Source: Reyranella humidisoli (GTDB lineage: Bacteria > Pseudomonadota > Alphaproteobacteria > Reyranellales > Reyranellaceae). Taken from it: 64,000 nucleotides of DNA. A program made the translations under genes and the position numbers. The notes beneath the pieces were generated by a model. It was not told where the DNA came from, searched no databases, and worked only from the letters and a program-made list of their open reading frames with translations. The DNA is taken from assembly GCF_019039055.1 (NCBI RefSeq), contig NZ_JAHOPB010000001.1:2232001-2296000 (forward strand). Direction: 5' to 3'. Shown piece after piece: positions 1-8,826 of the stretch; the first letter of the stretch is position 1; every line of letters starts with the position of its first letter.

Positions 1-609
1 ATGTCGCGGGTGGCGCAGGAAGTGGCCTCGCTCGGTCGCAAGGCCTATGTGATCCCCGGCGGCGGCTCCAACGCCATCGGCGGCCTGGGCTACGTCGCCT
101 GCGTGCAGGAAATGCAGGTCCAGTGGCTCGATATGGGCTTCTCGCCCGACGCCGTGATCGTGGGCTCGGGAAGTTCGGGAACCCATGGCGGCATGGTCGC
201 GGGATTCCTCGGCAACAACATCAAGGTCCCGCTGATCGGCGTCGGCGTCAGCCGCGATCCCGCCGACCAGGAGCCGCTGGTGTTGAAGGAAGCGCAGGCG
301 GTCGTCGATCTGCTGGGCCTCGACATCAAGGTGCCGGCCTCGGCGGTGAAGAGCTTCGGCGGCTACTGGCAGCCGAAATACTCGGTCCCCAACAAGAAGA
401 TGATCGAGGCGGTGCAGATGCTCGCGCGCACCGAAGGCATCCTGCTCGACCCGGTCTATACCGGAAAGATCATGGCGGGCCTGATCGGCCTCGCGCGCCA
501 GGGCCATTTCAAGCCCAACGCGAAGGTGCTCTTCATCCACACCGGCGGCCTGCCGTCGCTGCATGTTTATGAAGACGTCGTGCTGGGCCGGACGGTTGTG
601 CCGGACTGA
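1..609 (+). CDS. D-cysteine desulfhydrase / ACC deaminase-family PLP enzyme, C-terminal part
   Basis: C-terminal 202 residues of a fold-type II PLP enzyme related to D-cysteine desulfhydrase and 1-aminocyclopropane-1-carboxylate deaminase, which break D-cysteine to pyruvate, sulfide and ammonia. The PGGGSNAIGGLGY motif and the late VIVGSGSSGTHGG phosphate-binding-type loop are characteristic. The N-terminal third, with the PLP lysine, lies outside the window, so the ATG at base 1 is probably internal rather than the real start. The end is intact (LFIHTGGLPSLHVYED, a family-typical C-terminus). The exact substrate cannot be told from this part. Confidence 0.82.
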   Translation: MSRVAQEVASLGRKAYVIPGGGSNAIGGLGYVACVQEMQVQWLDMGFSPDAVIVGSGSSGTHGGMVAGFLGNNIKVPLIGVGVSRDPADQEPLVLKEAQAVVDLLGLDIKVPASAVKSFGGYWQPKYSVPNKKMIEAVQMLARTEGILLDPVYTGKIMAGLIGLARQGHFKPNAKVLFIHTGGLPSLHVYEDVVLGRTVVPD

Positions 610-631
610 CGTTCGGATGGCGGAGAGAGCG

Positions 632-1330
632 ATGCTGCGACGCCTGCTGTCCCTTGTGCTCGTTCCGCTCGGCCTGCTTCTGGCGGGCGTCCCGGCGGGG
701 GCCGGGCAGGCCGTCGTCGTTCCGCCGCCCGCTCTGGATGGGGCGGCGGCGCAGGCCGGCGCGAGCGAGACCATCGTGCTGGCCGGCGGCTGCTTCTGGG
801 GCGTCCAGGCGGTGTTCCAGCATGTGAAGGGCGTGAGCCGCGCTGTCTCGGGCTACGCCGGAGGCACGAAGGAAAGCGCCACCTATCCGTTGGTGAGTGC
901 GGGACGGACCAGCCATGCCGAGGTCGTCGAAGTGACGTTCGATCCTTCTGTGGTGACCTACGGCACGATCCTGCAGATCTATTTCTCGGTGGTGCACGAC
1001 CCGACTGAACTCGACCGGCAGGGACCCGATGTCGGCCCGCAGTACCGGTCGGCAATCTTCGTCGCTGGTCCCGAGCAGCGACGTGTCGCCGAGGCCTACA
1101 TCGCGCAGCTCGACAAGGCTGGCGTCTTCAGGAAGCGCATCGCCACCAGGGTCGACGATCTGGCAGCCTTCTATCCGGCCGAGGCATATCATCAGGACTA
1201 TGCAACGCTGCATCCGAACCAGCCGTACATCTACATTCACGACCGGCCCAAGGTGGAGAACCTCAAGCGCCTGTTCGCGGCGCAATCTCGCACCACGCCG
1301 GTGCTGGTGAACGCTTCCGGCGCAAAGTAG
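632..1330 (+). CDS. msrA: Exported peptide methionine-S-sulfoxide reductase MsrA
   Basis: Reduces methionine-S-sulfoxide in oxidised proteins. The catalytic motif GCFWG is at about residues 53-57 with nucleophile C54, followed by the conserved GYAGG and downstream PTELDRQGPDVGPQYRS block. Unlike cytosolic MsrA, the first 25 residues (MLRRLLSLVLVPLGLLLAG) form a signal peptide, so it should act in the periplasm. Start chosen at ATG 632 because GGAGAG lies at 620-625; an in-frame ATG at 617 has no such site. The gene starts 22 bp after the PLP enzyme and may be cotranscribed with it. Confidence 0.93.
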   Translation: MLRRLLSLVLVPLGLLLAGVPAGAGQAVVVPPPALDGAAAQAGASETIVLAGGCFWGVQAVFQHVKGVSRAVSGYAGGTKESATYPLVSAGRTSHAEVVEVTFDPSVVTYGTILQIYFSVVHDPTELDRQGPDVGPQYRSAIFVAGPEQRRVAEAYIAQLDKAGVFRKRIATRVDDLAAFYPAEAYHQDYATLHPNQPYIYIHDRPKVENLKRLFAAQSRTTPVLVNASGAK

Positions 1331-1480
1331 GAGCGTCGCGCAAGCCTTCGCGCCAACGCTCAGGGACAGCGCCGTCGTGTATCGGCTCGGCGGGCTGGGC
1401 TTCGATCCGGTTGACCCGGCTGGTCCATTCCCGCGTAGGAGAGGGCACCGGCCTGGCGCCGGAGAAGAAGGAAGGGCCGG

Positions 1481-1861
1481 ATGTCCGCTGCCACGTCTCT
1501 CGCGAAGCGAGCCGCACAGGCGAGCTTTGCCGTAGCCGGCATCGTGCCGGTGGCCGCGGGTCTGTGGGGCGTGCTCCAGCCTCTCGGGGCCGCGGGGTCT
1601 CTGATGAACCACGGCCGGTATCTCTCGGGGCTCCTGCTCGGTATCGGACTGGCCTTCTGGGCGGCGATCCCGGGCATCGAACGGCGGACCACCTGGGTGC
1701 GGGTGCTGACGGCCGTGGTGGTCGTCGGCGGGCTTTGCCGGGGGGTGGGGCTCCTGCTGGGCGATCCGCTGTTGCCTTCCGTGGCAGGGGCGCTGGTCAT
1801 GGAACTGGGTGTGACGCCGCTTCTGTGCTTCTGGCAGGGCAGATTGGCTTCACGCGGCTGA
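1481..1861 (+). CDS. DUF4345-type small membrane protein
   Basis: 126 residues with about four hydrophobic segments (near residues 13-33, 45-62, 72-92 and 98-118). The phrase RYLSGLLLGIGLAFWAAIP followed by VVVVGGLCRGVGLLLG resembles DUF4345 membrane proteins, whose function is unknown. A purine-rich GAAGGAAGGG lies just before the ATG. It precedes the AsmA gene by 39 bp on the same strand, so the two may share a transcript. Confidence 0.7.
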   Translation: MSAATSLAKRAAQASFAVAGIVPVAAGLWGVLQPLGAAGSLMNHGRYLSGLLLGIGLAFWAAIPGIERRTTWVRVLTAVVVVGGLCRGVGLLLGDPLLPSVAGALVMELGVTPLLCFWQGRLASRG

Positions 1862-1900
1862 AGAGTCGGAACCCCGAGAGGCCGGCGTCGTTCCGGATGG

Positions 1901-3814
1901 ATGAAGCGCGCCGGCAAAATCCTCGGCTGGACGGTCGGCACTCTTGTTGGCTTGTTGGTGATTGCTGCCGGCGCCGTCTACTTCATCGCGACCTCCGACT
2001 ATCTGCGCGGCCAGCTCGAAGGGCGGGCCAGCGACTTCACGGGACGCAAGACCAGGATCGCCAAGGTCGATATCGGCTGGGGCTGGACCTCCAACGTGAA
2101 ACTGGAGGGCGTCGAGGTCGCCAACGCCAAGTGGGGCAAGGCGCCCTTTATGTTGAAGGTCGAACAGGTAGATTTCGACATCCGCCTGTGGCCGTTGCTC
2201 GGTGGTAATCTCGTCTTGCCGCGCCTGATCCTGCGCAAGCCCGAGGTCCAGGTCGAGGTCGGCGACAAGGAACAGCTGAACTGGAGCATGGGCGAGACGC
2301 CTGTCGTGACGGGTGCCGCCAAGGCGCTGGAACCCGACAACCGTTTCGACGCTCCGCTCATCGGAAAATTCGAGGTGACCGAAGGCAAACTCGGGTACCG
2401 CGATTCCAAGCGCAAGCTGGAACTCGACGGCACGGTATCGACCGCCGCCGGCAAGGCGGGCGAGGGGCCCGAGGCTGAACTGTCGCTCAAGGGCAAGCTC
2501 GAAGGGCAGCCGCTGGAAATGCGTTTCGTCGGCGGCTCGGTACTGATGCTGCGGGACACCGAACAGCCTTATCCGCTCGATCTCAATGTCAGCTTCGGCG
2601 CGACCAAGCTGAAGATGAAGGGCACCGTGCAGGACCCGTTCAAATGGACCGGCGCCAACGTCGATCTCGTGCTTTCCGGTCCCAATCTCTCCGACATCTA
2701 TCCGTTGCTCGGCATCCCGGGGCCGCCGACGCCGCCGTATACGATCGTCGGAAAACTGGAACGCGAGCCCGGTCTCTGGAAGTTCGTCCAGTCCAAATGG
2801 CGGGTCGGCGAGAGCGATCTTACGGGCGAAGTGACGATCGATGAGCGGCGGAAGCCTGCGTTCCTGACGGCGAAGCTGGTCTCCCAGAAGCTCGTGTTCG
2901 AGGACTTGGCGCCGCTGGTCGGCGCGACACCGGCACGCAAGAGCAACGGGTCGCCCAAGCAGGCGCAGACGCAGGCCCAACTCGAGGCGAGCGGCGATCT
3001 CTTTCCCAACGTCCCGCTGCACGTCGAGAAACTTCGCGCCATGAACATGGACGTGACGCTTGACTCAAAGCGGGTGATCGCGCCGCCCTGGCTCCCGGTG
3101 CAGGCGCTTTCGTTCCGTGTCCTGATCCAGGACGGCAACGCGACGGTGAAGCCGCTTACGCTGTCGGTGCTGGGCGGCGGTGCGATCGCGGGCGAACTGG
3201 GTATCGATGCGCGTACTGACGATCCCAAGGTGCGGGCCAGTCTCAGGCTGACCGACATCGAACTGAAGAACTTCTTCCGCGAGTCGCGCTATTTCGACAC
3301 CACGCAGGGCAAGATCCAGGGCCGCGTACAACTCGCCGGCAATGGCCGGTCGCTCGCCCATGTCATGGGCACGGCCAACGGACACATGGCCTTTGCCCTC
3401 GGCGGCGGATCGGTCAGCAGCCTGATGGTCAGTCTGGCGGGCCTGCAGATCTTCGACGCTTTGGTGCTCTACGTGACGGGCGACAATCGCATTCCGATCA
3501 AGTGCGCCGTGAGCCGTCTCAATTTCCAGCAAGGCAACGTTTCGTTCGACAGGACGCTGCTCGATACCCAGAAGTCCGTCCTTCACGTCAAGGGCCGACT
3601 CTCGCTCAAGAGCCAGGCGGTGAATGTGGAGATCGATTCCGATCCCAAGAGCTTCGATCTGCTCAACCTTCACGGGGCCGTCATGGTCCAGGGCAAGCTG
3701 CGCTCGCCGCAGATTTCGCTCGGCCGCGTGATCCCGATTCCCACACCCGTCTTCGGCGATGCCAAGGACGTGCCGTGCGCCGGTCTCACCCAGCAAATCC
3801 TTGCAGGCCCTTGA
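1901..3814 (+). CDS. AsmA-family inner-membrane/periplasmic protein
   Basis: 637 residues. One N-terminal membrane helix (about 8-31: LGWTVGTLVGLLVIAAGAVY) anchors a long periplasmic repeat-beta region. The early block VDIGWGWTSNVKLEGVEVAN and the LWPLLGGNLVLPRLILRKPEV block are typical of the AsmA N-terminal domain; the late part (FQQGNVSFDRTLLDTQKS, LRSPQISLG) matches the AsmA C-terminal region. AsmA-like proteins belong to the family of bridge-like lipid-transfer proteins linked to phospholipid movement to the outer membrane. Substrate unknown here. Followed by a hairpin region rather than another gene on this strand. Confidence 0.85.
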   Translation: MKRAGKILGWTVGTLVGLLVIAAGAVYFIATSDYLRGQLEGRASDFTGRKTRIAKVDIGWGWTSNVKLEGVEVANAKWGKAPFMLKVEQVDFDIRLWPLLGGNLVLPRLILRKPEVQVEVGDKEQLNWSMGETPVVTGAAKALEPDNRFDAPLIGKFEVTEGKLGYRDSKRKLELDGTVSTAAGKAGEGPEAELSLKGKLEGQPLEMRFVGGSVLMLRDTEQPYPLDLNVSFGATKLKMKGTVQDPFKWTGANVDLVLSGPNLSDIYPLLGIPGPPTPPYTIVGKLEREPGLWKFVQSKWRVGESDLTGEVTIDERRKPAFLTAKLVSQKLVFEDLAPLVGATPARKSNGSPKQAQTQAQLEASGDLFPNVPLHVEKLRAMNMDVTLDSKRVIAPPWLPVQALSFRVLIQDGNATVKPLTLSVLGGGAIAGELGIDARTDDPKVRASLRLTDIELKNFFRESRYFDTTQGKIQGRVQLAGNGRSLAHVMGTANGHMAFALGGGSVSSLMVSLAGLQIFDALVLYVTGDNRIPIKCAVSRLNFQQGNVSFDRTLLDTQKSVLHVKGRLSLKSQAVNVEIDSDPKSFDLLNLHGAVMVQGKLRSPQISLGRVIPIPTPVFGDAKDVPCAGLTQQILAGP

Positions 3815-3887
3815 GATTTCGAGTCCGGGCCGGGTCCAGGGCTTGCTGCGGAGCCGCGAGGACGGGCGGGACCTGGATCGAGGGCTC

Positions 3888-3923
3888 AAACGAAAGGCCC
3901 CGCACCTTTTCAGGTACGGGGCC
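3888..3923 (-). terminator. Rho-independent terminator for the cold-shock gene
   Basis: On the minus strand an 11-bp stem with one mismatch (arms at 3896-3906 and 3913-3923, loop of 6) is followed by TTTCGTTT, the pattern of an intrinsic terminator. It lies about 90 bases past the stop codon of the cold-shock gene and in the 3' flank of the AsmA gene. A second, perfect 8-bp hairpin without a T-run sits at 3989-4008, directly after the cold-shock stop codon. Confidence 0.6.
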
Positions 3924-4013
3924 ATGTCGCGTTGCCACTCCTGTGCGCGCGCCCCAGTACATCCGTGGTGGCGCGCAGACTGGAGGGCGGCCGCCGTTAC
4001 CGGCGGCCGGTGG

Positions 4014-4232
4014 TCAGGAAACAGCCTTGAGGTTTTCCGCCGCCATCTTTCCGCTCCTGGGATCGGCGACCAGCTCGAATTCGAGCTTCTGGCCCTCGCT
4101 CAGCATGCTCATGCCGGCGCGCTCAACGGCGCTGATGTGAACGAAGGCGTCGGTGCCGCCATTGTCCGGCTGAATGAAGCCGAAGCCCTTTTGGATATTG
4201 AACCACTTAACGGTTCCCGTAGTCGTCGTCAT
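4014..4232 (-). CDS. Cold-shock protein, CspA family
   Basis: 72-residue single cold-shock domain that binds single-stranded RNA/DNA and melts mRNA structure. The core [11 protein letters not shown]1 KGFGFI and RNP2-like DAFVHIS are all present. Start set at ATG 4232 ([12 protein letters not shown]) because GAAAGGG lies 8 bases upstream and the resulting length is standard; an in-frame ATG at 4268 would add 12 unlikely residues. It is divergent from the fatty acid desaturase with a 257-bp gap. Which csp paralogue this is, and whether it is cold-induced, cannot be told. Confidence 0.95.
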   Translation of the reverse strand: MTTTTGTVKWFNIQKGFGFIQPDNGGTDAFVHISAVERAGMSMLSEGQKLEFELVADPRSGKMAAENLKAVS

Positions 4233-4438
4233 GGGAGAAACCCTTTCTACTTGGATATGCGAGGTCATGCGCTCCCTTCGCGGTTGAACACGCGGAAGCG
4301 CGATGGAACCCGTCGAATTGCACTAATTTTCGGGATCACGTGTCGTGGAGCGGACCGCTGAACGATGTCGGCGGCGCGGACCAAATCAGATGTCCGTGGA
4401 TCGACGAGGCTCATATGGTCTCTTGTTCCAGCACTATC

Positions 4439-4462
4439 AAGGACCAAGTATGGCTGGTCCTT
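4439..4462 (+). other. Hairpin in the leader of the desaturase gene
   Basis: Perfect 8-bp inverted repeat (AAGGACCA/TGGTCCTT, 8-base loop) 28 bases upstream of the desaturase start and just before its ribosome-binding site GGAGGT (4480-4485). It may be a mRNA leader structure; the rest of the 257-bp divergent region shows no promoter I can call with confidence. Confidence 0.35.
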
Positions 4463-4489
4463 CCATTGCGGCGAAAGACGGAGGTGTTC

Positions 4490-5524
4490 ATGGAGCCTCG
4501 TTCCACTGCCGATTCCATCGATGCAGAGCTACGTGCAGTCGCCGCCTCGTTCTCGCGCCCTTCAGTGGGAAGAAGCCTGGTGCAGCTCGTTACCTCATTC
4601 GGTCCCTTCCTCGCGGGCTGCGCGGCGATGTACGTCGCCTGCGATTTTTCCCCGTGGCTCGCCCTCGCGTTCGCCATACCGACCGGCGCGTTCATGGTGC
4701 GCGTGTTCATCGTGCAGCACGATTGCGGACACGGCTCGTTCTTCGCTTCCCGCCGCGCCAACACGATCGTCGGCCGGCTGTGCAGCCTGTGCACCTTCAC
4801 GCCCTTCGCGAGCTGGCGACGCCAGCATGCGCAGCATCATGCCGAATGGAACAATCTCGATCGCGGCGATCGCGGCAGCGACATCTATTCCTCGTGCCTC
4901 ACCGTACGCGCGTACCTCGCTTTGTCGCCCTGGCGGAGGTTTGCGCACCGGCTCGTCCGTCATCCGCTGATCGCCAACTTCCTGCTACCGCCTCTGATCT
5001 TCGTACTACTCTACCGCCTGCCGTTCGACACGCCGCGCACGTGGGTGCGTGAGCGCCGCTCGGTCCTTCTCACCAATGCGAGCTTCGTTGCCCTGTTTGC
5101 GACGCTCGTGCTGTTGCTGGGCTGGCGTGACGTGCTGCTGGTCCATTTGTCGATCATGGTCGTCGCGTCGATCCTCGGCGTGTGGCTGTTCACCTTGCAG
5201 CATCGTTTTCCGGGGGCACAGTGGACCGGTCGCGGTGCCTGGCGATATGTCGATGCCGCGATGGACGGATCGTCCTGGTTCGATCTGCCGATCGTGCTGC
5301 GGTGGTTCACGGGCAATATCGGCTTCCATCACGTCCACCATCTCAACCAGCGCATTCCCAACTACCGGCTGGCGCAGGCTCACGAAGCGGCCCGGGCCGT
5401 GCGTGCCGTTCCGTCGCTCGGCCTGCGTGCCGGCCTCGCCGCGCCACGGCTGACACTGTGGGACGAAACCTCTGGCCGCCTCGTTCGATTCTGCGACGTG
5501 GCGCGACGGGAGACGCCCGCCTGA
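4490..5524 (+). CDS. Membrane fatty acid desaturase
   Basis: 344-residue membrane di-iron desaturase that introduces a cis double bond into acyl lipids or acyl-CoA. All three histidine boxes are present: HDCGH (77-81), HAQHH (113-117) and HHVHH (280-284), separated by paired hydrophobic segments. The box pattern is closest to the delta-12/omega-3-like FADS group, but regiospecificity is not readable. Start at ATG 4490 is supported by GGAGGT five bases upstream; an upstream in-frame ORF (from 4340) lacks this and codes for low-quality sequence. Divergent neighbour is a cold-shock protein, suggesting a link to low-temperature membrane adaptation. Confidence 0.9.
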   Translation: MEPRSTADSIDAELRAVAASFSRPSVGRSLVQLVTSFGPFLAGCAAMYVACDFSPWLALAFAIPTGAFMVRVFIVQHDCGHGSFFASRRANTIVGRLCSLCTFTPFASWRRQHAQHHAEWNNLDRGDRGSDIYSSCLTVRAYLALSPWRRFAHRLVRHPLIANFLLPPLIFVLLYRLPFDTPRTWVRERRSVLLTNASFVALFATLVLLLGWRDVLLVHLSIMVVASILGVWLFTLQHRFPGAQWTGRGAWRYVDAAMDGSSWFDLPIVLRWFTGNIGFHHVHHLNQRIPNYRLAQAHEAARAVRAVPSLGLRAGLAAPRLTLWDETSGRLVRFCDVARRETPA

Positions 5525-5567
5525 TCTTGCTCTAGCGTGGGCATCCCCATCGAGGAGCCCAGCGTCA

Positions 5568-6785
5568 ATGTCTGTTCCCCACGGCCCGCTGCAGGGCGTC
5601 AAGGTCGTCTCCTGCTCCACCGCGCAGGCGGGCACCGTTCCCTGGATGCTCATGGCCGATCTCGGCGCCGACGTGATCAAGATCGAATCGCCCCAGGGCG
5701 GCGACCCTTCGCGCCGTATGACCGTCCTGCCGGGCATGGGCAGCACTTTCTTCGAAGCCAACAATCGCGGCGTGAAGAGCGTGACGCTCAACCTCAAGAG
5801 CGAGGAGGGGCGGGAGATCCTGCGCAAGCTGGTCGCCGAGGCCGACATCTTCGGCCAGAACTTCCGGCCGGGTGCGGCCGAGAAGAACGGCTTCGGCTGG
5901 GAGGAGCTGCGCAAGGTCAATCCGAAACTCGTCTATGTCTCGATCTCCGGTTACGGACCCGACGGCCCGCATGCCCATTTGCCGGGCACCGATTCGATGG
6001 CGCAGGCGCTGGGCGGCATCGCCGAGGCCTATTCCGCGGCGGGCCAGAAGATGAAGACCGGCGTGGTGTCGGTGGCCGACGAGACCTGCGCGATCCTGGC
6101 CTTCGGCGGCGCGCTGGCGGCACTGACGCACGCGCGTACCACCGGCGTCGGCCAGAAGATCGATCTCTCGCTGCTCGGCGGCCAGATCCGCCTGATGGGC
6201 TGGACGCTGCAGACCGCGATGTGGCGCAACCAGAATCCCGTCACCGGACAGGCGCGCGTCACCGGCACGCGCGAGCGGCCCGGCATCAGCGCGAGCTTCG
6301 ACGACCGCGACGGCAAGCCGCTGGTCTTCCAGCTGACCGGTCCGGACAACTGGAAGGATGCGATGACGGCGCTTGGCTTCTACGAGCCTCTCGAGAAGGC
6401 GGGCTTCGCCGATCTTGGGGTCATCATCGACGACGACGCCAAGCGAATCGAACTGCTCGCCACCCTCGACGGCCTGTTCGCCACTGGCACGCGCGACGAC
6501 TGGGTCGCGAGGCTGCGCGGCGCCGACATCGTCTCGGCGCCAATCAACACGCTGCTCGAAGCGTCGAACGATCCTGACGTCGTGGCCAACGGCTACGTCA
6601 CGGAGGTCGACTACCCGAAACTCGGAAAGAAGCTGAAGGTGCACGGCACGCCGTGGAAATTCTCCGAGACCCCGGCCAGGCCCGGCATCGCGCCGGAGCT
6701 GGGCGAGCACAACGACGCAGTATTGGGGGAACTGGGCTACGGTGCGGCCGAACTGGCCGACCTGCGGGCCCGCAAGGTCATCTGA
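5568..6785 (+). CDS. Type III (CaiB/BaiF) CoA-transferase
   Basis: 405 residues, the usual family length. Starts with the diagnostic LQGVKVVS...[21 protein letters not shown] block. The likely catalytic aspartate is D142 in [12 protein letters not shown], the position of the nucleophile in formyl-CoA transferase. Family members move CoA between acyl-CoA and carboxylic acids by a ping-pong or ternary mechanism; the substrate cannot be assigned. A GAGGAG site precedes the ATG. The following DUF1348 gene begins 20 bp after the stop, so the two are likely cotranscribed. Confidence 0.92.
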   Translation: MSVPHGPLQGVKVVSCSTAQAGTVPWMLMADLGADVIKIESPQGGDPSRRMTVLPGMGSTFFEANNRGVKSVTLNLKSEEGREILRKLVAEADIFGQNFRPGAAEKNGFGWEELRKVNPKLVYVSISGYGPDGPHAHLPGTDSMAQALGGIAEAYSAAGQKMKTGVVSVADETCAILAFGGALAALTHARTTGVGQKIDLSLLGGQIRLMGWTLQTAMWRNQNPVTGQARVTGTRERPGISASFDDRDGKPLVFQLTGPDNWKDAMTALGFYEPLEKAGFADLGVIIDDDAKRIELLATLDGLFATGTRDDWVARLRGADIVSAPINTLLEASNDPDVVANGYVTEVDYPKLGKKLKVHGTPWKFSETPARPGIAPELGEHNDAVLGELGYGAAELADLRARKVI

Positions 6786-6805
6786 ACCCCGAGGGGAGTC
6801 TCTTC

Positions 6806-7270
6806 ATGTCCCGTCCGCCATTTCCGCCGTTCACGGAACAGACTGCGACTGAAAAGGTCCGGCTCGCCGAGGACGGATGGAACGGCCGCGATCCGGCCAA
6901 GGTAGCGCTCGCCTATACGCCCGACAGCCAGTGGCGGAACCGCGCCGAGTTCATCAACGGACGGGAGGCGATAGAAGCGTTCCTCAAGCGCAAGTGGGCG
7001 CGCGAGCACGACTATCGTCTGATCAAGGAACTCTGGACGTTCGCCGGCAATCGCATCGCCGTGCGCTTCGCCTACGAATTCCACGACGACAGCGGCACGT
7101 GGTTTCGCGCCTACGGCAACGAGAACTGGGAATTCGATGCCGATGGGTTGATGCGGCGCCGCATCGCCAGCATCAACGAGCATCCGATCGCCGAGGCAGA
7201 CCGCAAGTTCCGCTGGTTTCTCGGCCGGCGCCCCGACGACCACCCGGGTCTCAGCGCACTCGGGTTTTGA
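6806..7270 (+). CDS. DUF1348 / NTF2-like small protein
   Basis: 154 residues. Nearly the whole sequence follows the DUF1348 pattern: [64 protein letters not shown]. These are NTF2-like cone-fold proteins of unknown function, related to SnoaL-type enzymes and pockets for small ligands. Start at ATG 6806 follows a strong GAGGGGAG site at 6791-6798. It lies 20 bp behind the CoA-transferase. Confidence 0.88.
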   Translation: MSRPPFPPFTEQTATEKVRLAEDGWNGRDPAKVALAYTPDSQWRNRAEFINGREAIEAFLKRKWAREHDYRLIKELWTFAGNRIAVRFAYEFHDDSGTWFRAYGNENWEFDADGLMRRRIASINEHPIAEADRKFRWFLGRRPDDHPGLSALGF

Positions 7271-7274
7271 CCGG

Positions 7275-7311
7275 ATGCTGCGGCCAGCGAACTGGATGCT
7301 GGCCGCAGCAT
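7275..7311 (+). terminator. Perfect 14-bp hairpin after the DUF1348 gene
   Basis: Arms at 7275-7288 and 7298-7311 are exact reverse complements with a 9-base loop, beginning 5 bases after the DUF1348 stop. There is no U-run after it, so if it ends transcription it does so in an atypical way; it could instead protect the mRNA 3' end. Confidence 0.5.
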
Positions 7312-7435
7312 TGCCAGACATGGTCACGAGGTCGAGCAGGCGGCGACGGATCCTTTAGAAGCGGTCGAGACCGCACTTGGTGTGAAGGGCACTCGCGTCC
7401 GATGTTCGTTCCTCAGAGAGCATCAGGCTTTGGGT

Positions 7436-7463
7436 TTGCAGTCCTCTTCCACAACTGTACAGT
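7436..7463 (+). promoter_or_regulatory. Possible sigma-70-type promoter of the TPR-barrel/FecR operon
   Basis: TTGCAG (7436-7441) and TACAGT (7458-7463) are spaced by 16 bases and lie 26 bases upstream of the TPR-barrel gene start. This is a weak consensus match read by eye in a 218-bp gap that otherwise holds only the hairpin at 7275-7311. Confidence 0.3.
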
Positions 7464-7488
7464 GCGTGCAGATACTTTCTGGAGTGAG

Positions 7489-8814
7489 ATGCACCCCTCT
7501 AGGCTGGCACTACTCCTGTCGACGCTGGTGGCTTTTTCCAGTCCGTCCCTTGCCCAAGTGAATGATGCCAAGCGTGCATCCTACCGGGCTGCCTTCGAGG
7601 AGACCCTGCGCCGTCCCGGCGATGCCGAAGTCCTGCTGAAATATGCTCAGGCCGCCGCGGCCGCGGAGGACTACGAAGGCGCGATCACCGCCTACGAACG
7701 GTTCCTCGTCATCGATGCCGACCAGCCGAGGGTAAAGTTCGAGCTGGGGGTCCTGTACTACAAGCTGAAGTCCTACGATGCGGCGCGAACCTATTTCGAG
7801 GCCGCCCGCACCTCGACGAAATCGACCCCGGAAATCGCCGAGCGTTCGTCGGAGTTCATCCGCGACATCGACCGTCGTTGGGGCACGTCACGCCTTACCG
7901 GCGAGTTCGTGGCCGGCATCCGCTATTCCGACAATCCTGCCAGCCTGCCCACCGGCACCCTGCAATCCTATGGCGCGACCGTCGTGCCCAATCCGACCTT
8001 CCAGCGGCAGGGCGATTTCGCCTTCGTCGGCGCGGCGTCACTCAGCCATCGCTACGATTTCGGGCGCCAGGACAATGGCACGCTGGAGACCGACTTCTCC
8101 TTCTATACGGCCAAGCAGTTCCAGGTCACCAATGCCGACGTGATGCTGCTCGACCTCGGCGTGGGCCCGCGCATGGAACTGATCGATGGTCCCCTGAGCG
8201 GCGTGCAGCTCAAGCCCTTCGTCAGCGGGCGCTACATTACCGTGGGCAACCTGCCGACCTACTGGGCATGGGGTGCCGGGCTGGAAGCCTCGGTGCCGGT
8301 AGCGGAAAAGGTGCGTGCCGGGATCGTGGTGCTGGGGCAGCGGCGTGACTTCGTGGACAATGCCTCCGTACCCTTCAACTCCCAGAACTCGGGCAACAAC
8401 GGAACGGTGGCCGGCAATCTCCGGGCCGATCTGACGGCCGACCTGGAAGCGTCGCTGGGAGGCAACTATACGCGCTATATCGCGATGACGGGTTTCCAGA
8501 GCTATGGCGAAGCAGGCTTCGGCGGTTCGCTGACGTGGCGTTTCGTCGATCCGGTGGGCGTGAACGGTCGCAAATGGACGCTCGCGGGCAATGCTGCGAT
8601 GGCCTTCGCGACCTACGACCAGCCCGATCCATTCGTTCAGCCAAATACCGTGCGCACCCAGACCGACGTCAATCTCGGTCTGCTCCTCTCCGTGCCGCTC
8701 GACGATCGCCTGACGCTGGTGGGTCAGACGACCTATTTCCAGCGTTCCGCCTCGATCAACAACTACAGCTTCAATTCGTTCAGCAGCCTGGTGGGCATCG
8801 GCTGGCGATTCTGA
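7489..8814 (+). CDS. Exported TPR protein with C-terminal outer-membrane beta-barrel
   Basis: 441 residues. A signal peptide (MHPSRLALLLSTLVAFSSPSLAQ) is followed by TPR-like helices (about 30-120, e.g. EDYEGAITAYERFLVID and KFELGVLYYKLKSYDAARTYF), then alternating beta strands ending in VGIGWRF, a classic outer-membrane-protein C-terminus with final Phe. The architecture recalls the TPR-plus-barrel proteins of the Slam/DUF560 type but is only a structural analogy. Start at ATG 7489 follows GGAG at 7481-7484; a longer in-frame reading upstream overlaps the DUF1348 gene and is rejected. The FecR-domain gene follows after 12 bp. Confidence 0.75.
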   Translation: MHPSRLALLLSTLVAFSSPSLAQVNDAKRASYRAAFEETLRRPGDAEVLLKYAQAAAAAEDYEGAITAYERFLVIDADQPRVKFELGVLYYKLKSYDAARTYFEAARTSTKSTPEIAERSSEFIRDIDRRWGTSRLTGEFVAGIRYSDNPASLPTGTLQSYGATVVPNPTFQRQGDFAFVGAASLSHRYDFGRQDNGTLETDFSFYTAKQFQVTNADVMLLDLGVGPRMELIDGPLSGVQLKPFVSGRYITVGNLPTYWAWGAGLEASVPVAEKVRAGIVVLGQRRDFVDNASVPFNSQNSGNNGTVAGNLRADLTADLEASLGGNYTRYIAMTGFQSYGEAGFGGSLTWRFVDPVGVNGRKWTLAGNAAMAFATYDQPDPFVQPNTVRTQTDVNLGLLLSVPLDDRLTLVGQTTYFQRSASINNYSFNSFSSLVGIGWRF

Positions 8815-8826
8815 GGGAGCGGAACG

